Assembly (NCBI RefSeq): GCF_001687565.2
Contig: NZ_CP016534.2
Location: 748,501 to 812,500, forward strand
Direction of reading: 5' to 3'
DNA: 64,000 nt
Origin: Planococcus antarcticus DSM 14505
GTDB lineage: Bacteria > Bacillota > Bacilli > Bacillales_A > Planococcaceae
The notes beneath the pieces are model-generated. The model had not been told where the DNA came from. It did not search any database and saw only the letters and a program-made list of their open reading frames with translations. Every line of letters starts with the position of its first letter. Position 1 is the stretch's first letter. The translations under genes were made by a program, and so were the position numbers. Positions 50,398-60,749 of the stretch are shown one piece after another.

Positions 50398-52350
50398 ATG
50401 AAAAAAATTAAAACGATGAATAAAAAAAACCTAAACAAGTTCGTGCCGCTTTTTGTCCTGGCAGTTTTCATGCTGTGGATGAAAACTTATGTTTCTCAGA
50501 AAACGCAATTCCAGTTGGAAGTCGAAGGGACGCTTCAGGAGTTTCTGTTGTTCCTTAATCCGCTCGGATCGGCATTGTTATTGCTGAGCTTGTCGTTGTT
50601 CTTTAAAGGAACGCGAAAATACGTATCCCTTTTGGTGATCTATCTCGGAATGTCGGTGTTATTGTATGCAAACGTAGTTTATTACCGATTTTTCAGTGAT
50701 TTCATCACTTTGCCGACATTATTCCAAACGCAAAATTTTGGCGATTTAGGTGGCAGTGTGGCTACATTAATTCAGCCAACTGATTTTCTGTTTTTCGTAG
50801 ATGTGGTAATCTTGGCTGGTTTGATTGTCTCTAAAAAATACAAAAAAGAGTCGGCGAACTTTAAAACCAAAGCTGTACTGCCGGTTATTACGATTGCCCT
50901 TGCCATTTCGTTCTTTAATCTGGCTTTGGCCGAAGCGGACCGTCCAGAATTGCTGACACGCGGATTTGACCGGAATTATATCGTCAAGTATTTGGGTATG
51001 TACAATTATGCACTCTATGACACCGTTGAAACCGCTAAATCCTCTTCCCAACGAGCACTTGCTGACAGCGATGAAGTGACGGAAGTATTGAATTACACCA
51101 AATCCAATAACGCGAGCGCCAACGAGGAATATTTCGGTGCAGCAGAAGGCATGAATGTCGTATACCTGCATTTGGAATCGTTTCAGACATTTTTGATGGA
51201 CTATGAACTGAACGGAGAAGAAGTAACACCGTTCTTGAATTCATTGATTGGAGATCAAGACACATTGTATTTTGATAACTTCTTCCATCAAACTGCTCAA
51301 GGCAAAACTTCGGATGCGGAATTCATGTTGGAAAACTCCTTGTTTGGGTTGCCGAAAGGCTCGGCATTTATTACTAAAGGACAGAATACGTATCAGGCTG
51401 CACCTGCTATTCTAAAAGATAAAGGGTATACATCAGCCGTATTCCACGGCAATAATGGAACGTTTTGGAACCGATCTGAAATCTATAAATCTTTCGGTTA
51501 TGATCATTTCTTTGATATCGAGTCTTATACGGATCTGTCAGAAGAGGATATGGCGGAGTATGGCGTTATGGATAAGCCATTCTTCGAGCAATCAGCTCCT
51601 CTTCTTGAGTCGCTGCCAGAACCGTTCTATACGAAATTTATTACGGTATCGCATCATTTCCCGTATAATATTGATCAGAGTTTGACGACTATCGGAAAGG
51701 GCACGACGGGTGACGCGAGTGTAGATAATTACTTCCAGACGGCCCGCTATGCAGATGAAGCGATTGAGCAGTTCTTTGAGCAGTTGGAGAGCTCAGGTTT
51801 AGCTGACAACACCATGGTTGTCATGTACGGCGATCATTACGGCATTTCCGACAACCACAACCAGGCGATGGAACAAGTGCTTTCGAAAGAAATCACGCCG
51901 ATTGAAAATGCTAAGCTTCAGCGGGTGCCTCTGTTCATTCACATACCGGGCGTGGAAGGCGGCACCAATCATACGTATGGCGGTCAGATTGACCTGTTGC
52001 CGACGGTGATGCATTTGCTTGGAGTCGATACGCAGAACTATATTCAATTCGGTACGGACCTCTTGTCCGATGAGCACGAGGAACTGGTCACTTTCAGAAA
52101 TGGTGATTACGTTAGTCCAGAGATTTACTTGATCGGCGAAAAATTCTATGATCCCGAAACTGGGTTGCCGTTAGAGGAAAGCCAGTTGGAGCAAGCGGAG
52201 AAATTCCAAGAGCAAGGAAGCTATGAATTGCAGCTGTCCGACGAGCTAGTTAATGGTGATTTGCTGAGATTCTATACGCCAAACGGATTCACCCCAATCG
52301 ATCCGGAGGATTACAGCTATCAGAAAAATGTGGATGAAGCAACCGAATAA
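50398..52350 (+). CDS. ltaS: LtaS-type lipoteichoic acid synthase/primase
   Basis: A 650-residue membrane sulfatase-fold enzyme that transfers glycerol-phosphate from phosphatidylglycerol to make lipoteichoic acid. Five hydrophobic segments occupy about residues 10-195. The extracellular domain has MNVVYLHLESFQTF (first metal Glu), FFHQTAQGKTSDAEF with the catalytic Thr at about 300, FHGNNGTFWNR, YGDHYGISDNHN (metal ligands) and QIDLLPTVMHLLGV. Bacilli usually have several paralogues (LtaS, YfnI, YqgS, YvgJ), and which one this is cannot be decided. The ATG at 50398 with AGAAGGTG upstream is preferred to 50383. Confidence 0.9.
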   Translation: MKKIKTMNKKNLNKFVPLFVLAVFMLWMKTYVSQKTQFQLEVEGTLQEFLLFLNPLGSALLLLSLSLFFKGTRKYVSLLVIYLGMSVLLYANVVYYRFFSDFITLPTLFQTQNFGDLGGSVATLIQPTDFLFFVDVVILAGLIVSKKYKKESANFKTKAVLPVITIALAISFFNLALAEADRPELLTRGFDRNYIVKYLGMYNYALYDTVETAKSSSQRALADSDEVTEVLNYTKSNNASANEEYFGAAEGMNVVYLHLESFQTFLMDYELNGEEVTPFLNSLIGDQDTLYFDNFFHQTAQGKTSDAEFMLENSLFGLPKGSAFITKGQNTYQAAPAILKDKGYTSAVFHGNNGTFWNRSEIYKSFGYDHFFDIESYTDLSEEDMAEYGVMDKPFFEQSAPLLESLPEPFYTKFITVSHHFPYNIDQSLTTIGKGTTGDASVDNYFQTARYADEAIEQFFEQLESSGLADNTMVVMYGDHYGISDNHNQAMEQVLSKEITPIENAKLQRVPLFIHIPGVEGGTNHTYGGQIDLLPTVMHLLGVDTQNYIQFGTDLLSDEHEELVTFRNGDYVSPEIYLIGEKFYDPETGLPLEESQLEQAEKFQEQGSYELQLSDELVNGDLLRFYTPNGFTPIDPEDYSYQKNVDEATE

Positions 52351-52356
52351 AAAAGA

Positions 52357-52405
52357 GATGCTCAGAAAACCGATTTTACCGGTTTTCTGAAGCATCTATT
52401 TTTTC
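52357..52405 (+). terminator. Rho-independent terminator
   Basis: ATGCTCAGAAAACCG pairs with CGGTTTTCTGAAGCAT (one bulge), followed by TATTTTTT. It ends the LtaS-type gene. Confidence 0.85.
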
Positions 52406-52606
52406 GTTTTTGGGGAATAAGCATGAGTTAATTCAGCGTCAACTGTATGATCCATATTCTACAGATCCGAAAGCACAGCTGTTTTGAAGAATATCAACAG
52501 CAAGAATCATTAGTTCAATTTTGTTCATTTCAGTCAGCAGGTGGTTCTTTGTTTGGTGAAGAATACTACCATGAGGAAATAGAGAGAGGCGATTGGAGGA
52601 AGTTGG

Positions 52607-53413
52607 ATGAGTAAAGAAAAAATGATCCGATCTTTTGATGGAACACAGTTGTTTACCCGTAAAGACACGGCTCAAAAGCAAAAAGCGGCAGTGGTGATTG
52701 CCCACGGTTTAGCTGAGCATTTGGGGCGGTATGATGCGTTGGCTAAAACCTTATTGGAGCATGGCTTCACAGTTTATCGCTACGAACAGCGCGGGCATGC
52801 ACGTTCAGAAGGAAAACGTGCTTTTTTCAACGATTTCAATGAGATGCCTGATGACTTAAAAACCATCATGGATTGGGCAAAGGAAGAAAATTCGGGACAG
52901 TCGGTCTTTTTGATTGGTCACAGTATGGGTGGGTTCTCAGCAGCTGCGTACGCAACAAAATATCCAGGGACAGCGGACGGTGTTATTTTGTCCGGTGCGT
53001 TGACACGCTACAACAAGGAACTTTTTGGTCCTTTGCCAATGGACTTGCCATTAGACACTTACTTGGATAATGAACTGGGGGAAGGAGTGTGCAGTGATCC
53101 GGAAGTTGTCAAAGCCTACGGAGAAGATCCACTGGTGGAAAAGAAGATTTCTGTGGGGCTTATCAATGAATTCGCACCCGGAATTGCTTGGTTGAAAGAA
53201 AACGCAGCACCGTTCGTTGATCCGGTGCTAGTACTGCATGGCAATGAGGATGGATTGGTCGCCGAAAAAGATTCGCGTGACTTTTACAGCGAAATCGGTT
53301 CAAAAGATAAAACCTTGAAAATATACGCCTTCTTGATGCACGAGATCTTCAATGAGCCATCCAAATATAAAATCTATGATGAACTAGTTGAATGGATGGA
53401 TGACCGGCTATAG
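52607..53413 (+). CDS. Alpha/beta hydrolase, monoacylglycerol lipase / lysophospholipase type
   Basis: A 268-residue serine hydrolase of the hydrolase_4 group. VVIAHGLAEHLGRYD holds the oxyanion HG, YRYEQRGHARSEG follows, and the nucleophile elbow is LIGHSMGGFSAAA with Ser at about residue 107. The acid is in LVLHGNEDGLV (Asp at about 210) and the base in AFLMHEIFNE (His at about 242). Members release fatty acids from monoglycerides or lysophospholipids. GGAGGAAGTTGG precedes the ATG. Monocistronic, with its own terminator. Confidence 0.88.
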   Translation: MSKEKMIRSFDGTQLFTRKDTAQKQKAAVVIAHGLAEHLGRYDALAKTLLEHGFTVYRYEQRGHARSEGKRAFFNDFNEMPDDLKTIMDWAKEENSGQSVFLIGHSMGGFSAAAYATKYPGTADGVILSGALTRYNKELFGPLPMDLPLDTYLDNELGEGVCSDPEVVKAYGEDPLVEKKISVGLINEFAPGIAWLKENAAPFVDPVLVLHGNEDGLVAEKDSRDFYSEIGSKDKTLKIYAFLMHEIFNEPSKYKIYDELVEWMDDRL

Positions 53414-53436
53414 GTTGTTGATTCAGCGCCATGGGA

Positions 53437-53479
53437 AAAGGCAATGCCAACACCCTCGAGGGTTTCGGCATTGCCTTTT
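53437..53479. terminator. Bidirectional terminator
   Basis: AAAAGGCAATGCC pairs with GGCATTGCCTTTT, with an inner CCCTCGAGGG palindrome in the loop. Shared by the lipase-type gene and the convergent DUF4256 gene. Confidence 0.9.
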
Positions 53480-53508
53480 GTTTTCTGAATAATTTGGGCA
53501 AAAGTGTT

Positions 53509-54072
53509 TTAAACTCTCAGCAAGCCACGAAATCCTCTGGCTGCGTAATAAGAATCTGCACCGTTATGGTACAAGAAGACATGCCCATAGCGAGAATCGC
53601 AGAAAAGCGCGCCGCCGCGTTGTCGAATGTCTTCAGGGGTTTTTACCCAGCTGGACGTTTTAACATCGAACGTGCCGCGTTTTTGCAGCACGCGGTATTG
53701 TTCTTCGGTTAACAGTTCGATGCCCATATCGTTTGCCATTGCCATGGCGCTATTTTCGGGTTTGTTTTTCTTCCGCGAATTCAAAGCCTGGTGGTCAAAG
53801 CAAACACTTCTGCGGCCGCTCGGGCTTTCCGTTGAACAATCGTAAAAGACGTATTCGTCCGTCTCTTCGTCAAACTCCAAGACGTCCGGCTCTCCGCCGG
53901 TCTGTTCCATTTCGTGGAGCGACCAAAGCTTTTCAGGATGCGCTTCCAGCTTTGCCTGAATCTTGTCCCAGTGCATCCATTCGTGGCGGTCGATGTGTTT
54001 TTCGAACCGCTCTTTCAAGGTAGTGAGCAATTCTTTGCGCTGTTCGGAAGTTAATTGGTTTTTCTGAGTCAT
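53509..54072 (-). CDS. DUF4256-family protein
   Basis: A 187-residue protein. Family landmarks: RKELLTTLKERFEKHIDRHE, WDKIQAKLEAHPEKLWSLHE, MEQTGGEPDVLEFDEETDEY, YDCSTESPSGRRSVCFDHQA and the C-terminal FLYHNGADSYYAARGFRG. The conserved Trp, Cys and His residues suggest an enzyme or ligand-binding protein, but no function is known. GAGGAAACCAC precedes the ATG. Confidence 0.85.
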   Translation of the reverse strand: MTQKNQLTSEQRKELLTTLKERFEKHIDRHEWMHWDKIQAKLEAHPEKLWSLHEMEQTGGEPDVLEFDEETDEYVFYDCSTESPSGRRSVCFDHQALNSRKKNKPENSAMAMANDMGIELLTEEQYRVLQKRGTFDVKTSSWVKTPEDIRQRGGALFCDSRYGHVFLYHNGADSYYAARGFRGLLRV

Positions 54073-54217
54073 GTGGTTTCCTCCTCGTTGTTAGTCGGGA
54101 TACTCGTGGTGGTTTAAGTATAGTAAAAAAGCCGAGTGAATACGATCTGCTATCATCAAAAATAGGCAAGCAGATTTGATTTTTACAGTGGGTTGGTGAA
54201 ATAATGATTCACGCATG

Positions 54218-54258
54218 AAAACAGGCTGAACCTTTTATCCAAGGTTCAGCCTGTTTTT
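54218..54258. terminator. Bidirectional terminator
   Basis: ACAGGCTGAACCTT pairs with AAGGTTCAGCCTGT around TTATCC, with A/T tracts on both sides. It ends the galK-galE-galT operon on the minus strand. Confidence 0.9.
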
Positions 54259-54285
54259 TAATACAGTGCATTAAATACCGACAAA

Positions 54286-55764
54286 CTAGTTATTCAGCGC
54301 GTTTATAAATTGTTCAAATGCTTCTGTTTCTTTTAATACGCCCGCGTCTTCAAGGACTCTTACGAATTTTTTCCCTAGTTCTTTTTCTAGAAGAGCTTTC
54401 GCATCTTCCGGAAGAGAAAGTGTGCCGTATTGAGCTTTCAACTGTTCCGCCCATTTGAGATGAGAGGCTTCCACGTTATTTGCATTGCCGAGTAAAAATT
54501 GTTGGATTTCAGCCAATTCTTCTTTTAGCCGCGGCGGCAACACGGCAAGTCCCATCACTTCAATCAAGCCGATATTTTCTTTTTTGATGTGGTGGACATC
54601 CGCGTGAGGGTGGAAAATTCCGGACGGGTATTCCGCTGTTGTTCGATTGTTTCTTAACACGAGGTCGATTTCGAACAGCCCATGACGCTTTCTCGCAATC
54701 GGGGTAATGGTGTTATGCGGTGTCTTGCCAGTAAAGGCTAAAACGTCCGCTGATTTATCGGAATAATTTCTCCAAGTCTGTAAAATCTCATCAGCAGCGC
54801 TCACCAAGTTGTCGATTTCTTTTCCTTTTAAGCGAATCACCGACATCGGCCATTTGACGACGGATGCAGTGATGTCAGGGTAGGAATCCAAGTTGAACAC
54901 AAAAGCATCTTCTGCTCTGGTCATAGCAAACTCGTAACGCCCGGCTTGGTAATGGTCGTGGCTTAAAATAGACCCTCCAACAATCGGCAAGTCGGCGTTT
55001 GAGCCGATAAAGTAATGGGGAAACAGATCTGTAAAAGTAAGCAGTCGCTCAAAGCCGTGTCGATCGATTTTCATGTCACGATGCTCTTCAGAAAGTAAAA
55101 TACTGTGCTCGTTGTAATAAACATACGGCGAGTACTGCAAATACCAGTTTTCACCGGTGAGCGGAATGGTAACGACTCGGTGGTTCGCTCGTGCCGGATA
55201 GCCGATTCGTCCCGCATAGCCTACATTTTCCTTGCACAAAAGACATTTTGGGTAACTGAGTGTTTGTTTCATCTCGCGTTCTCTTTTGATTTGCTCCGGA
55301 TCTTTTTCGGGTTTTGATAAATTAATTGTAATATCCATCTGACCGTAACGTGTATCCGTTTTATAGGAAATATTTTTTTGGATGCGGTTCATCTGGATGT
55401 AGTTGCTGTTTTTGCTTAACTCATAAAAGTAATCGGTTGCAGCGATGGGCGATTCCATATATTTTTCATTAAACAAAGCATTGATAACAGAAGGTCTCGC
55501 AACAAAGCAATTCATAATAGTGGCTGACAAGATTTCCTTGTCGTCAAAGATATTCTGGATCACGCCTTGCTCTATGGCATAGGCAATTAAGTGCTCCAGC
55601 AAGTTAGGAATAGTGTCATTTGCAGGTTCGATCGCTGTTTCAGGAAACGATTCTAGCCCTAAGAGATTCATCACCTGGTTACGGACATAATCGGTATCAG
55701 TGGGTTCAATCAGTTCAGATTCGAGAGCTTGGTCAACGAGTCCTACAAGATGTTGATAAATCAT
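54286..55764 (-). CDS. galT: UDP-glucose--hexose-1-phosphate uridylyltransferase (type 2)
   Basis: A 492-residue type-2 GalT as in Bacilli and lactobacilli, exchanging UMP between UDP-glucose and galactose 1-phosphate. Landmarks: [20 protein letters not shown] (about residue 185, with the Cys pair), LVDLDHY-like [13 protein letters not shown] with the family's HxHx active-site variant (about 270), [20 protein letters not shown] (about 375). Its ATG overlaps the galE stop as ATGA, giving translational coupling. The longer frame to 55815 is unnecessary. It is the last gene of the operon. Confidence 0.9.
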   Translation of the reverse strand: MIYQHLVGLVDQALESELIEPTDTDYVRNQVMNLLGLESFPETAIEPANDTIPNLLEHLIAYAIEQGVIQNIFDDKEILSATIMNCFVARPSVINALFNEKYMESPIAATDYFYELSKNSNYIQMNRIQKNISYKTDTRYGQMDITINLSKPEKDPEQIKREREMKQTLSYPKCLLCKENVGYAGRIGYPARANHRVVTIPLTGENWYLQYSPYVYYNEHSILLSEEHRDMKIDRHGFERLLTFTDLFPHYFIGSNADLPIVGGSILSHDHYQAGRYEFAMTRAEDAFVFNLDSYPDITASVVKWPMSVIRLKGKEIDNLVSAADEILQTWRNYSDKSADVLAFTGKTPHNTITPIARKRHGLFEIDLVLRNNRTTAEYPSGIFHPHADVHHIKKENIGLIEVMGLAVLPPRLKEELAEIQQFLLGNANNVEASHLKWAEQLKAQYGTLSLPEDAKALLEKELGKKFVRVLEDAGVLKETEAFEQFINALNN

Positions 55765-56762
55765 ATCGACACGTCCTTTCCATAGCCGTTTGGATGCGTG
55801 GCATGCCAATTCCAAGCATCTTCAATAATTTTCGTCACGGAAGTATGGGAAGGTTTCCAACCGAGTACCGCACGTGCTTTGTCTGAACTAGCAATCAAAG
55901 TGCTCGGGTCACCCGCTCTGCGAGGACCCACTTTTACGGGAATTTCTTTTCCGGTTGCAGAGCGGGCAGCAACAATCATTTCATTTACGGAAAACCCTTG
56001 GCTGCTGCCGAGGTTAAATACTCCACTTTCGCCGTCTTTTCTCAAATAGTCCAATGCTAACAGATGGGCGCGAATCAAGTCTTCCACGTGAACATAATCG
56101 CGGATGCACGTTCCGTCGGGCGTGTCATAATCATCGCCGAACACAGTGATTTCTTTTCGCTGACCGAGTGCTGTCTGCAAGATGAGTGGAACCAGGTGGG
56201 ATTCTGGGCGGTGATCTTCGCCTATTTTAGCCGTTTCTCTTGCACCGGCTACATTAAAGTAACGGAGGGAAACGGATTTTAAGCCATGGGCCAACCCTGT
56301 CCACTTCATCATTTTTTCCATGGTCAGTTTTGTTTCACCGTACGTATTGGCCGGATTGGTTGGCATCGTTTCGGTAATCGGTACGGATTCAGGTTCTCCG
56401 TATGTGGCGGCAGTAGAAGAAAAGACGATTTTTTTCACATCGTGCTGGATCATGGTCTGCAACAAAACTTGTGTGCCGTAAACATTGTTATCGAAATACT
56501 TAAGCGGGTTTTCCATCGATTCGCCGACAAGTGAATTAGCGGCAAAATGAAGAACTTCGTCAATCGATTCCTTTTGGAATACAGCGTTTAGAAAATCAGC
56601 GTTTCGAATATCGCCTTCGTAAAAAACGGCTTTCGGGTGTACAGCTTTCTGATGCCCCGTCTCCAAATTGTCCACAACAACAACGCTTATCCCTTGATCG
56701 ATTAATTGATAGACTGCGTGTGAACCAATATATCCGGCTCCTCCTAAAACTAAAACACTCAT
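55761..56762 (-). CDS. galE: UDP-glucose 4-epimerase
   Basis: A 333-residue extended SDR that interconverts UDP-galactose and UDP-glucose. It begins [20 protein letters not shown], followed by [33 protein letters not shown] with the catalytic Ser/Thr, [12 protein letters not shown] with the catalytic Tyr-x-x-x-Lys, and RYFNVAGA. The ATG at 56762 overlaps the galK stop as ATGA; a TTG two codons upstream is less likely. Its stop overlaps the galT start in the same way, so the three genes form one coupled unit. Confidence 0.93.
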   Translation of the reverse strand: MSVLVLGGAGYIGSHAVYQLIDQGISVVVVDNLETGHQKAVHPKAVFYEGDIRNADFLNAVFQKESIDEVLHFAANSLVGESMENPLKYFDNNVYGTQVLLQTMIQHDVKKIVFSSTAATYGEPESVPITETMPTNPANTYGETKLTMEKMMKWTGLAHGLKSVSLRYFNVAGARETAKIGEDHRPESHLVPLILQTALGQRKEITVFGDDYDTPDGTCIRDYVHVEDLIRAHLLALDYLRKDGESGVFNLGSSQGFSVNEMIVAARSATGKEIPVKVGPRRAGDPSTLIASSDKARAVLGWKPSHTSVTKIIEDAWNWHATHPNGYGKDVSI

Positions 56763-57943
56763 GTCCAAAACTCCTCTGTAAGTTCTTTGGCGCCATCCGA
56801 AATCTTCGCTTCGTAAAAGGAGGGAGGGAAACCAAATTCTTTGGTATAGCTCTCTGTCAGGTTTTCTTTGAAACTTTCAATCTGCGTCTGGTGAACGATT
56901 GCAATGGCACATCCGCCAAATCCGGCTCCGGTCATCCGTGCGCCGATGACACCTGTGTGGTTCCAAGCTGCTTGTGCGATGGTATCGAGCTCTGCACCGG
57001 TGACTTCGTAGTCATCGCGAAGAGAGACATGAGATTCGTTCATCAGCTTTCCAAACGCTGCAATATTGCCTTGCTTAAGTTCTTTGAGTGCTTGTACAGT
57101 TCTTTCGTTTTCATAGACCGCATGCTTTGCCCGTTTGCGGTTTGTGTCATCTTGGATCAGGTATTTGTGCTGTTCAAATTGTTCTCCTGTCAATTCGCCC
57201 AAGCTGCTGACTTCGATTTCAGTTCGGATATCAGACAGTGCTTGTTCACATTGAGCGCGGCGTTCATTGTATTTTGAACCGGCCAGTGTCCGTTGTTTAT
57301 TGGAGTTGATGATGACAATTTCATGATCCATTAATTCGACTGGTGCGTAGCTATATTTCAGCGTTTGGCAATCCAGTAAAATCGCAAAATCTTTTTTTCC
57401 TTTTCCAATCGCAAATTGGTCCATGATGCCGCTGTTGACGCCAATATAGTGATTTTCTACGTTTTGTCCCAATTGAATCATGCGCAAACGATCAATTTCT
57501 AAATCGAATAAGCCTTCAAGAACAACCCCTGTGGCCATTTCGATGGAAGCGGAAGAAGACAGCCCGGCACCGTTCGGAATATTGCCGTAGAACAAAATGT
57601 CCATTCCATAAGGGATTGAAAAACCATGTTTGATAAAAAAATAGATCATACCTTTCGGAAAGTTTGCCCAGTCATGATCGGTGTTATGGGACAAGTCGGC
57701 AAGCTCGCATTCGATTATTCCTTTTTCCGGGAAATTCATGGAGTAGAACCGCAGTTTTTGATCCGAACGCTGCCGCGCAACAGCATAAGTGCCAAAAGAG
57801 ATGGCAGCTGGAAACACGTGACCGCCGTTGTAATCGGTATGTTCACCAATCAAGTTGATGCGGCCGGGCGCAAAAAAGAAACGCGGTTTTTGATCCATCT
57901 TGAAGATTTCGTTGAACGTTTGAGCCAACTCATTTTGATTCAT
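56759..57943 (-). CDS. galK: Galactokinase
   Basis: A 394-residue GHMP kinase that phosphorylates galactose at C1. It has the galactokinase signature [20 protein letters not shown] (about residue 27), the ATP-binding [17 protein letters not shown] (about 116), the catalytic Asp in [14 protein letters not shown] and the C-terminal [14 protein letters not shown] (about 343). GGAATAAG precedes the ATG. It is the first gene of the gal operon, divergent from the ROK regulator; the shared gap holds an operator-like palindrome. Confidence 0.94.
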   Translation of the reverse strand: MNQNELAQTFNEIFKMDQKPRFFFAPGRINLIGEHTDYNGGHVFPAAISFGTYAVARQRSDQKLRFYSMNFPEKGIIECELADLSHNTDHDWANFPKGMIYFFIKHGFSIPYGMDILFYGNIPNGAGLSSSASIEMATGVVLEGLFDLEIDRLRMIQLGQNVENHYIGVNSGIMDQFAIGKGKKDFAILLDCQTLKYSYAPVELMDHEIVIINSNKQRTLAGSKYNERRAQCEQALSDIRTEIEVSSLGELTGEQFEQHKYLIQDDTNRKRAKHAVYENERTVQALKELKQGNIAAFGKLMNESHVSLRDDYEVTGAELDTIAQAAWNHTGVIGARMTGAGFGGCAIAIVHQTQIESFKENLTESYTKEFGFPPSFYEAKISDGAKELTEEFWT

Positions 57944-57955
57944 CTTATTCCTCCG

Positions 57956-57989
57956 ATACTTAGTAAATTAATTTAATTAACATAAGTAT
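57956..57989. promoter_or_regulatory. Operator-like inverted repeat in the gal divergent promoter
   Basis: ATACTTA and TAAGTAT bound a 34-base AT-rich palindrome whose centre includes AAATTAATTT. Its position between galK and the ROK regulator and its AT-rich form agree with operators of XylR/ROK repressors. Confidence 0.5.
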
Positions 57990-58069
57990 AGTGGATTTTG
58001 TTAAACTATTCAATAATGAGACCAGAAGCAATTATAAGCTATACAAGTATGACAAACGGAGGAATTACT

Positions 58070-59218
58070 ATGCGTCAAGGCAGCTTTAAGTGGATGAAGT
58101 CGATGAACAAATCGATCATTCTCAATAAAATAAGAAGGGATGGACCAATATCGAGAGCGCAAATTGCACGAGAGACAAAGTTGACGCCGCCGACTGTCAG
58201 CAGCAACGTAAAAGAATTGATGGAAGAGAAGATAGTCGAAGAAAGCGATATCGGCCATTCACAAGGTGGCCGAAAACCGACGATGTTGATAATCAACAAC
58301 CAGGCATTTACCATTATTGGCGTGGATGCAGGTCCGAAAAGCATTAGGTGCATCGTAGCCGATCTCGCGGGTAAGGTGCTGAAAAGGTCCGAAAAGAAGT
58401 TGCAGCTGCCGATTAACAACCAGCAATTTATCGCCACGTTAAAAAGTTGTATTGAAGAAGTGCTGGAAACAGAACATCAAGTCATCGGCATCGGCGTTGC
58501 TATGCATGGCGTGGTGGAAGTGGATACGGGGACTTCTTTGTACGCGCCGAATCTTGGCTTGGCCAATATCCCAATCAAAAAAGAAATGGAAGTGGCATTT
58601 GGTCTTGAAGTGAAAGTGGAAAATGATGCACGGGCTATGGCATTGGGTGAATACTGGTTCGGGAATCACGGAGAGTTGGAGAGCATGCTAGCGGTCAATA
58701 TAGGCAACGGAATTGGCGCGGGGCTCATCATTGATGGGAAACTCTATCACGGGTCAACAGATATTGCAGGGGAAATCGGCCACATGACCATCGATTTACA
58801 TGGTGAGATTTGCGAATGCGGAAACCGGGGATGCCTGCAGACATTTGTCACCGGTCCGGCCATCGCAAGGAAAGTGACTGGCACCGCACTGAAAAATCCA
58901 CTTACAGCAGAAAACGTATTTGAACAGGCTGTCAACGGCAATGAAGAATTTGCCGCAATCTTGAAAGAATCCGGAAGAGCGATGGGCATTGGTCTGACAA
59001 ACCTTATCCACATCGTTAATCCGGAAAAAATTGTCCTCGGCGGCGGGGTTTCGAAAGCGGAGACATTTATTTTGCCTACCATACGTCAAACCATTAAAGA
59101 TTCCGCACTGACTCCTGCGGCTAGCCGCACGAAAGTGGAAGTGTCAAAGCTTGGAGATGATGCCACGCTGATCGGCGCGATTACGTTGCTGTTGGTGGAT
59201 ATCTTTGACGTGAAGTAA
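58070..59218 (+). CDS. ROK-family transcriptional regulator of galactose genes
   Basis: A 382-residue ROK repressor of the XylR type. The N-terminal winged helix includes RAQIARETKLTPPTVSSNVK (about residues 30-50). The C-terminal kinase-like domain has IGVDAGPKSIRCIVADLAG, VENDARAMALGEYWFG, VNIGNGIGAGLIIDGKLYHG and the zinc-binding CECGNRGCLQT (about 255). Divergent position to galK and a downstream galM make it the likely local repressor responding to galactose or a derivative. The ATG at 58070 has GGAGG upstream and is preferred over the frame start at 57998. Confidence 0.88.
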   Translation: MRQGSFKWMKSMNKSIILNKIRRDGPISRAQIARETKLTPPTVSSNVKELMEEKIVEESDIGHSQGGRKPTMLIINNQAFTIIGVDAGPKSIRCIVADLAGKVLKRSEKKLQLPINNQQFIATLKSCIEEVLETEHQVIGIGVAMHGVVEVDTGTSLYAPNLGLANIPIKKEMEVAFGLEVKVENDARAMALGEYWFGNHGELESMLAVNIGNGIGAGLIIDGKLYHGSTDIAGEIGHMTIDLHGEICECGNRGCLQTFVTGPAIARKVTGTALKNPLTAENVFEQAVNGNEEFAAILKESGRAMGIGLTNLIHIVNPEKIVLGGGVSKAETFILPTIRQTIKDSALTPAASRTKVEVSKLGDDATLIGAITLLLVDIFDVK

Positions 59219-59279
59219 ATGGAGTTTAATGTTTTTTAGCAACAACTCGGGTTAACAGTCAGAAAGGGTGAAAGAAGAA

Positions 59280-60341
59280 ATGGAAGTCAGCGAAACAGTA
59301 TTCGGTTATAAAAATAATCGGCCAATCAAATTGTATACTTTGAAAAATGATCAAGGTTTTCAAGTATCCTGCATCGATCATGGATGTGTAATCACTGAAA
59401 TTATAGCTCCAGACAGCAATGGAAACCTGGAGAACGTCGTACTTGGCTTTGATACGCTTGAAGAATACAAAAGCAATCCTTATTTTTTCGGTGCATTGGT
59501 TGGACGCTTTGCCGGACGCATCAAAGACGGGGAGTTTGCAATTGAAGGGAAAGCCTATCAAGTACCCAAGAATGCTAACGGCCATCATTTGCATGGAGGT
59601 TCCCAAGGCTTTCACTCTGCTCTTTGGGATTCAAAAGTGATCCAAACAAAAAATGAAGCGATCGTCGAGTTTACGTATTTCAGTCCGGATGGTGAGGAAG
59701 GATTCCCTGGCAACTTATCCATGACGGTTCACTACATTCTTAAGAATGACAGCAACCAGCTAGTCATTTCCTATTCAGGAAAATCCGATAAGACCACTTT
59801 GTTGAATGTGACCAACCACTCTTATTTCAATTTGAGCGGGAATTTCAAGCGGACCATTCTAGACCACGAATTGACAATGAACAGTGATCATTATTTGGAA
59901 GTGGATGATGAATTGCTTCCGACAGGCAATCTGATTCCGGTTGACCAAGATTCGTTATTTGATTTCCGAAACGGAAAGAGCATCAGGGAAGCGACATCTG
60001 CTGAACATCCACAAACTAAGCTGGCCGGAAACGGTTATGATCACCCATTTTTGTTGAACCACAAAAAACAGCCAGGAATCGAATTAACTGATTCAATAAG
60101 CGGCCGAAAATTGGTAGTTGAAACAACAGAACCTGCAGTGGTTTTGTATACGGGGAACGATATCGGGGGCTCTTATTCAATCAGAGGAGTAGAAGCACAG
60201 GACTACCAAGGACTTTGCCTTGAAACGCAAAGTCCACCGGATTCATTGCGACATCCGCACTTCCGGTCCGCTATTCTCAACGCAGACCAAGAGTTCAAGT
60301 CGGAAACGACTTATTCTTTCTCTAGCATCAGCAACGGCTAA
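59280..60341 (+). CDS. galM: Aldose 1-epimerase (mutarotase)
   Basis: A 353-residue mutarotase that interconverts alpha and beta anomers of galactose. Landmarks are SCIDHGCVITEIIAPDSNGN, VGRFAGRIKDGEF, NANGHHLHGGSQGF (first catalytic His region), LNVTNHSYFNLSG (second His, about residue 180) and the C-terminal CLETQSPPDS with the catalytic Glu (about 315). The ATG at 59280 with AAAGGGTGA 8 bases upstream is preferred to the GTG at 59268. It is co-oriented with the ROK gene, 61 bases downstream. Confidence 0.9.
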   Translation: MEVSETVFGYKNNRPIKLYTLKNDQGFQVSCIDHGCVITEIIAPDSNGNLENVVLGFDTLEEYKSNPYFFGALVGRFAGRIKDGEFAIEGKAYQVPKNANGHHLHGGSQGFHSALWDSKVIQTKNEAIVEFTYFSPDGEEGFPGNLSMTVHYILKNDSNQLVISYSGKSDKTTLLNVTNHSYFNLSGNFKRTILDHELTMNSDHYLEVDDELLPTGNLIPVDQDSLFDFRNGKSIREATSAEHPQTKLAGNGYDHPFLLNHKKQPGIELTDSISGRKLVVETTEPAVVLYTGNDIGGSYSIRGVEAQDYQGLCLETQSPPDSLRHPHFRSAILNADQEFKSETTYSFSSISNG

Positions 60342-60694
60342 AAGATTTTTGATGCAGTCAAACGGCTTTTTGAAGAATTTGCTGAAAAGCGAGCTGTTTA
60401 TGTCCATCGATCCAATTAGTTGAGTTGTCTTTAAAAACCATTATTTTAGATGCCATTTCGGCCGCTTTTCGCATAGCTCCAGCAATAATCCGTACAGAAT
60501 GACCGTCTTATCGCTGCGCCCAGCGCGTGGACGCGCCGGCGCAGAAGAAGTGACTTAATAAAAAGAGAATTTATTTGTTACGCTTTCATAGTAGAGGAGA
60601 TAGAGAGAAACGGCATGGGCGCCAGCGGCAAGCGTTTGCCTGGAGCAATTTCGTTCCACCCGCTTCTATTGCACAATCGTTGATAAAATTCCAT
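60342..60694. other. GC-rich intergenic region
   Basis: No gene. Around 60510-60550 there is a GC-rich palindromic stretch (CGCTGCGCCCAGCGCG then GCGCCGGCGCAG) able to form compact hairpins, and GGGCGCCAGCGGCAAGC follows at about 60616. The base composition differs from the neighbourhood and recalls the interior of the MITE-like element, but I could not align the two. Confidence 0.35.
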
Positions 60695-60745
60695 AAGAAA
60701 GACCTTGCCGCAACCCCGGATCGGGCAGTGGCAAGGTCTTTCTTA
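60695..60745. terminator. Probable terminator of the YtrA-type operon
   Basis: AAGAAAGACCTTGCC pairs perfectly with GGCAAGGTCTTTCTT around a GC-rich loop. It lies 4 bases after the minus-strand permease stop. The U tract is interrupted by C. Confidence 0.7.
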
Positions 60746-60749
60746 GTTC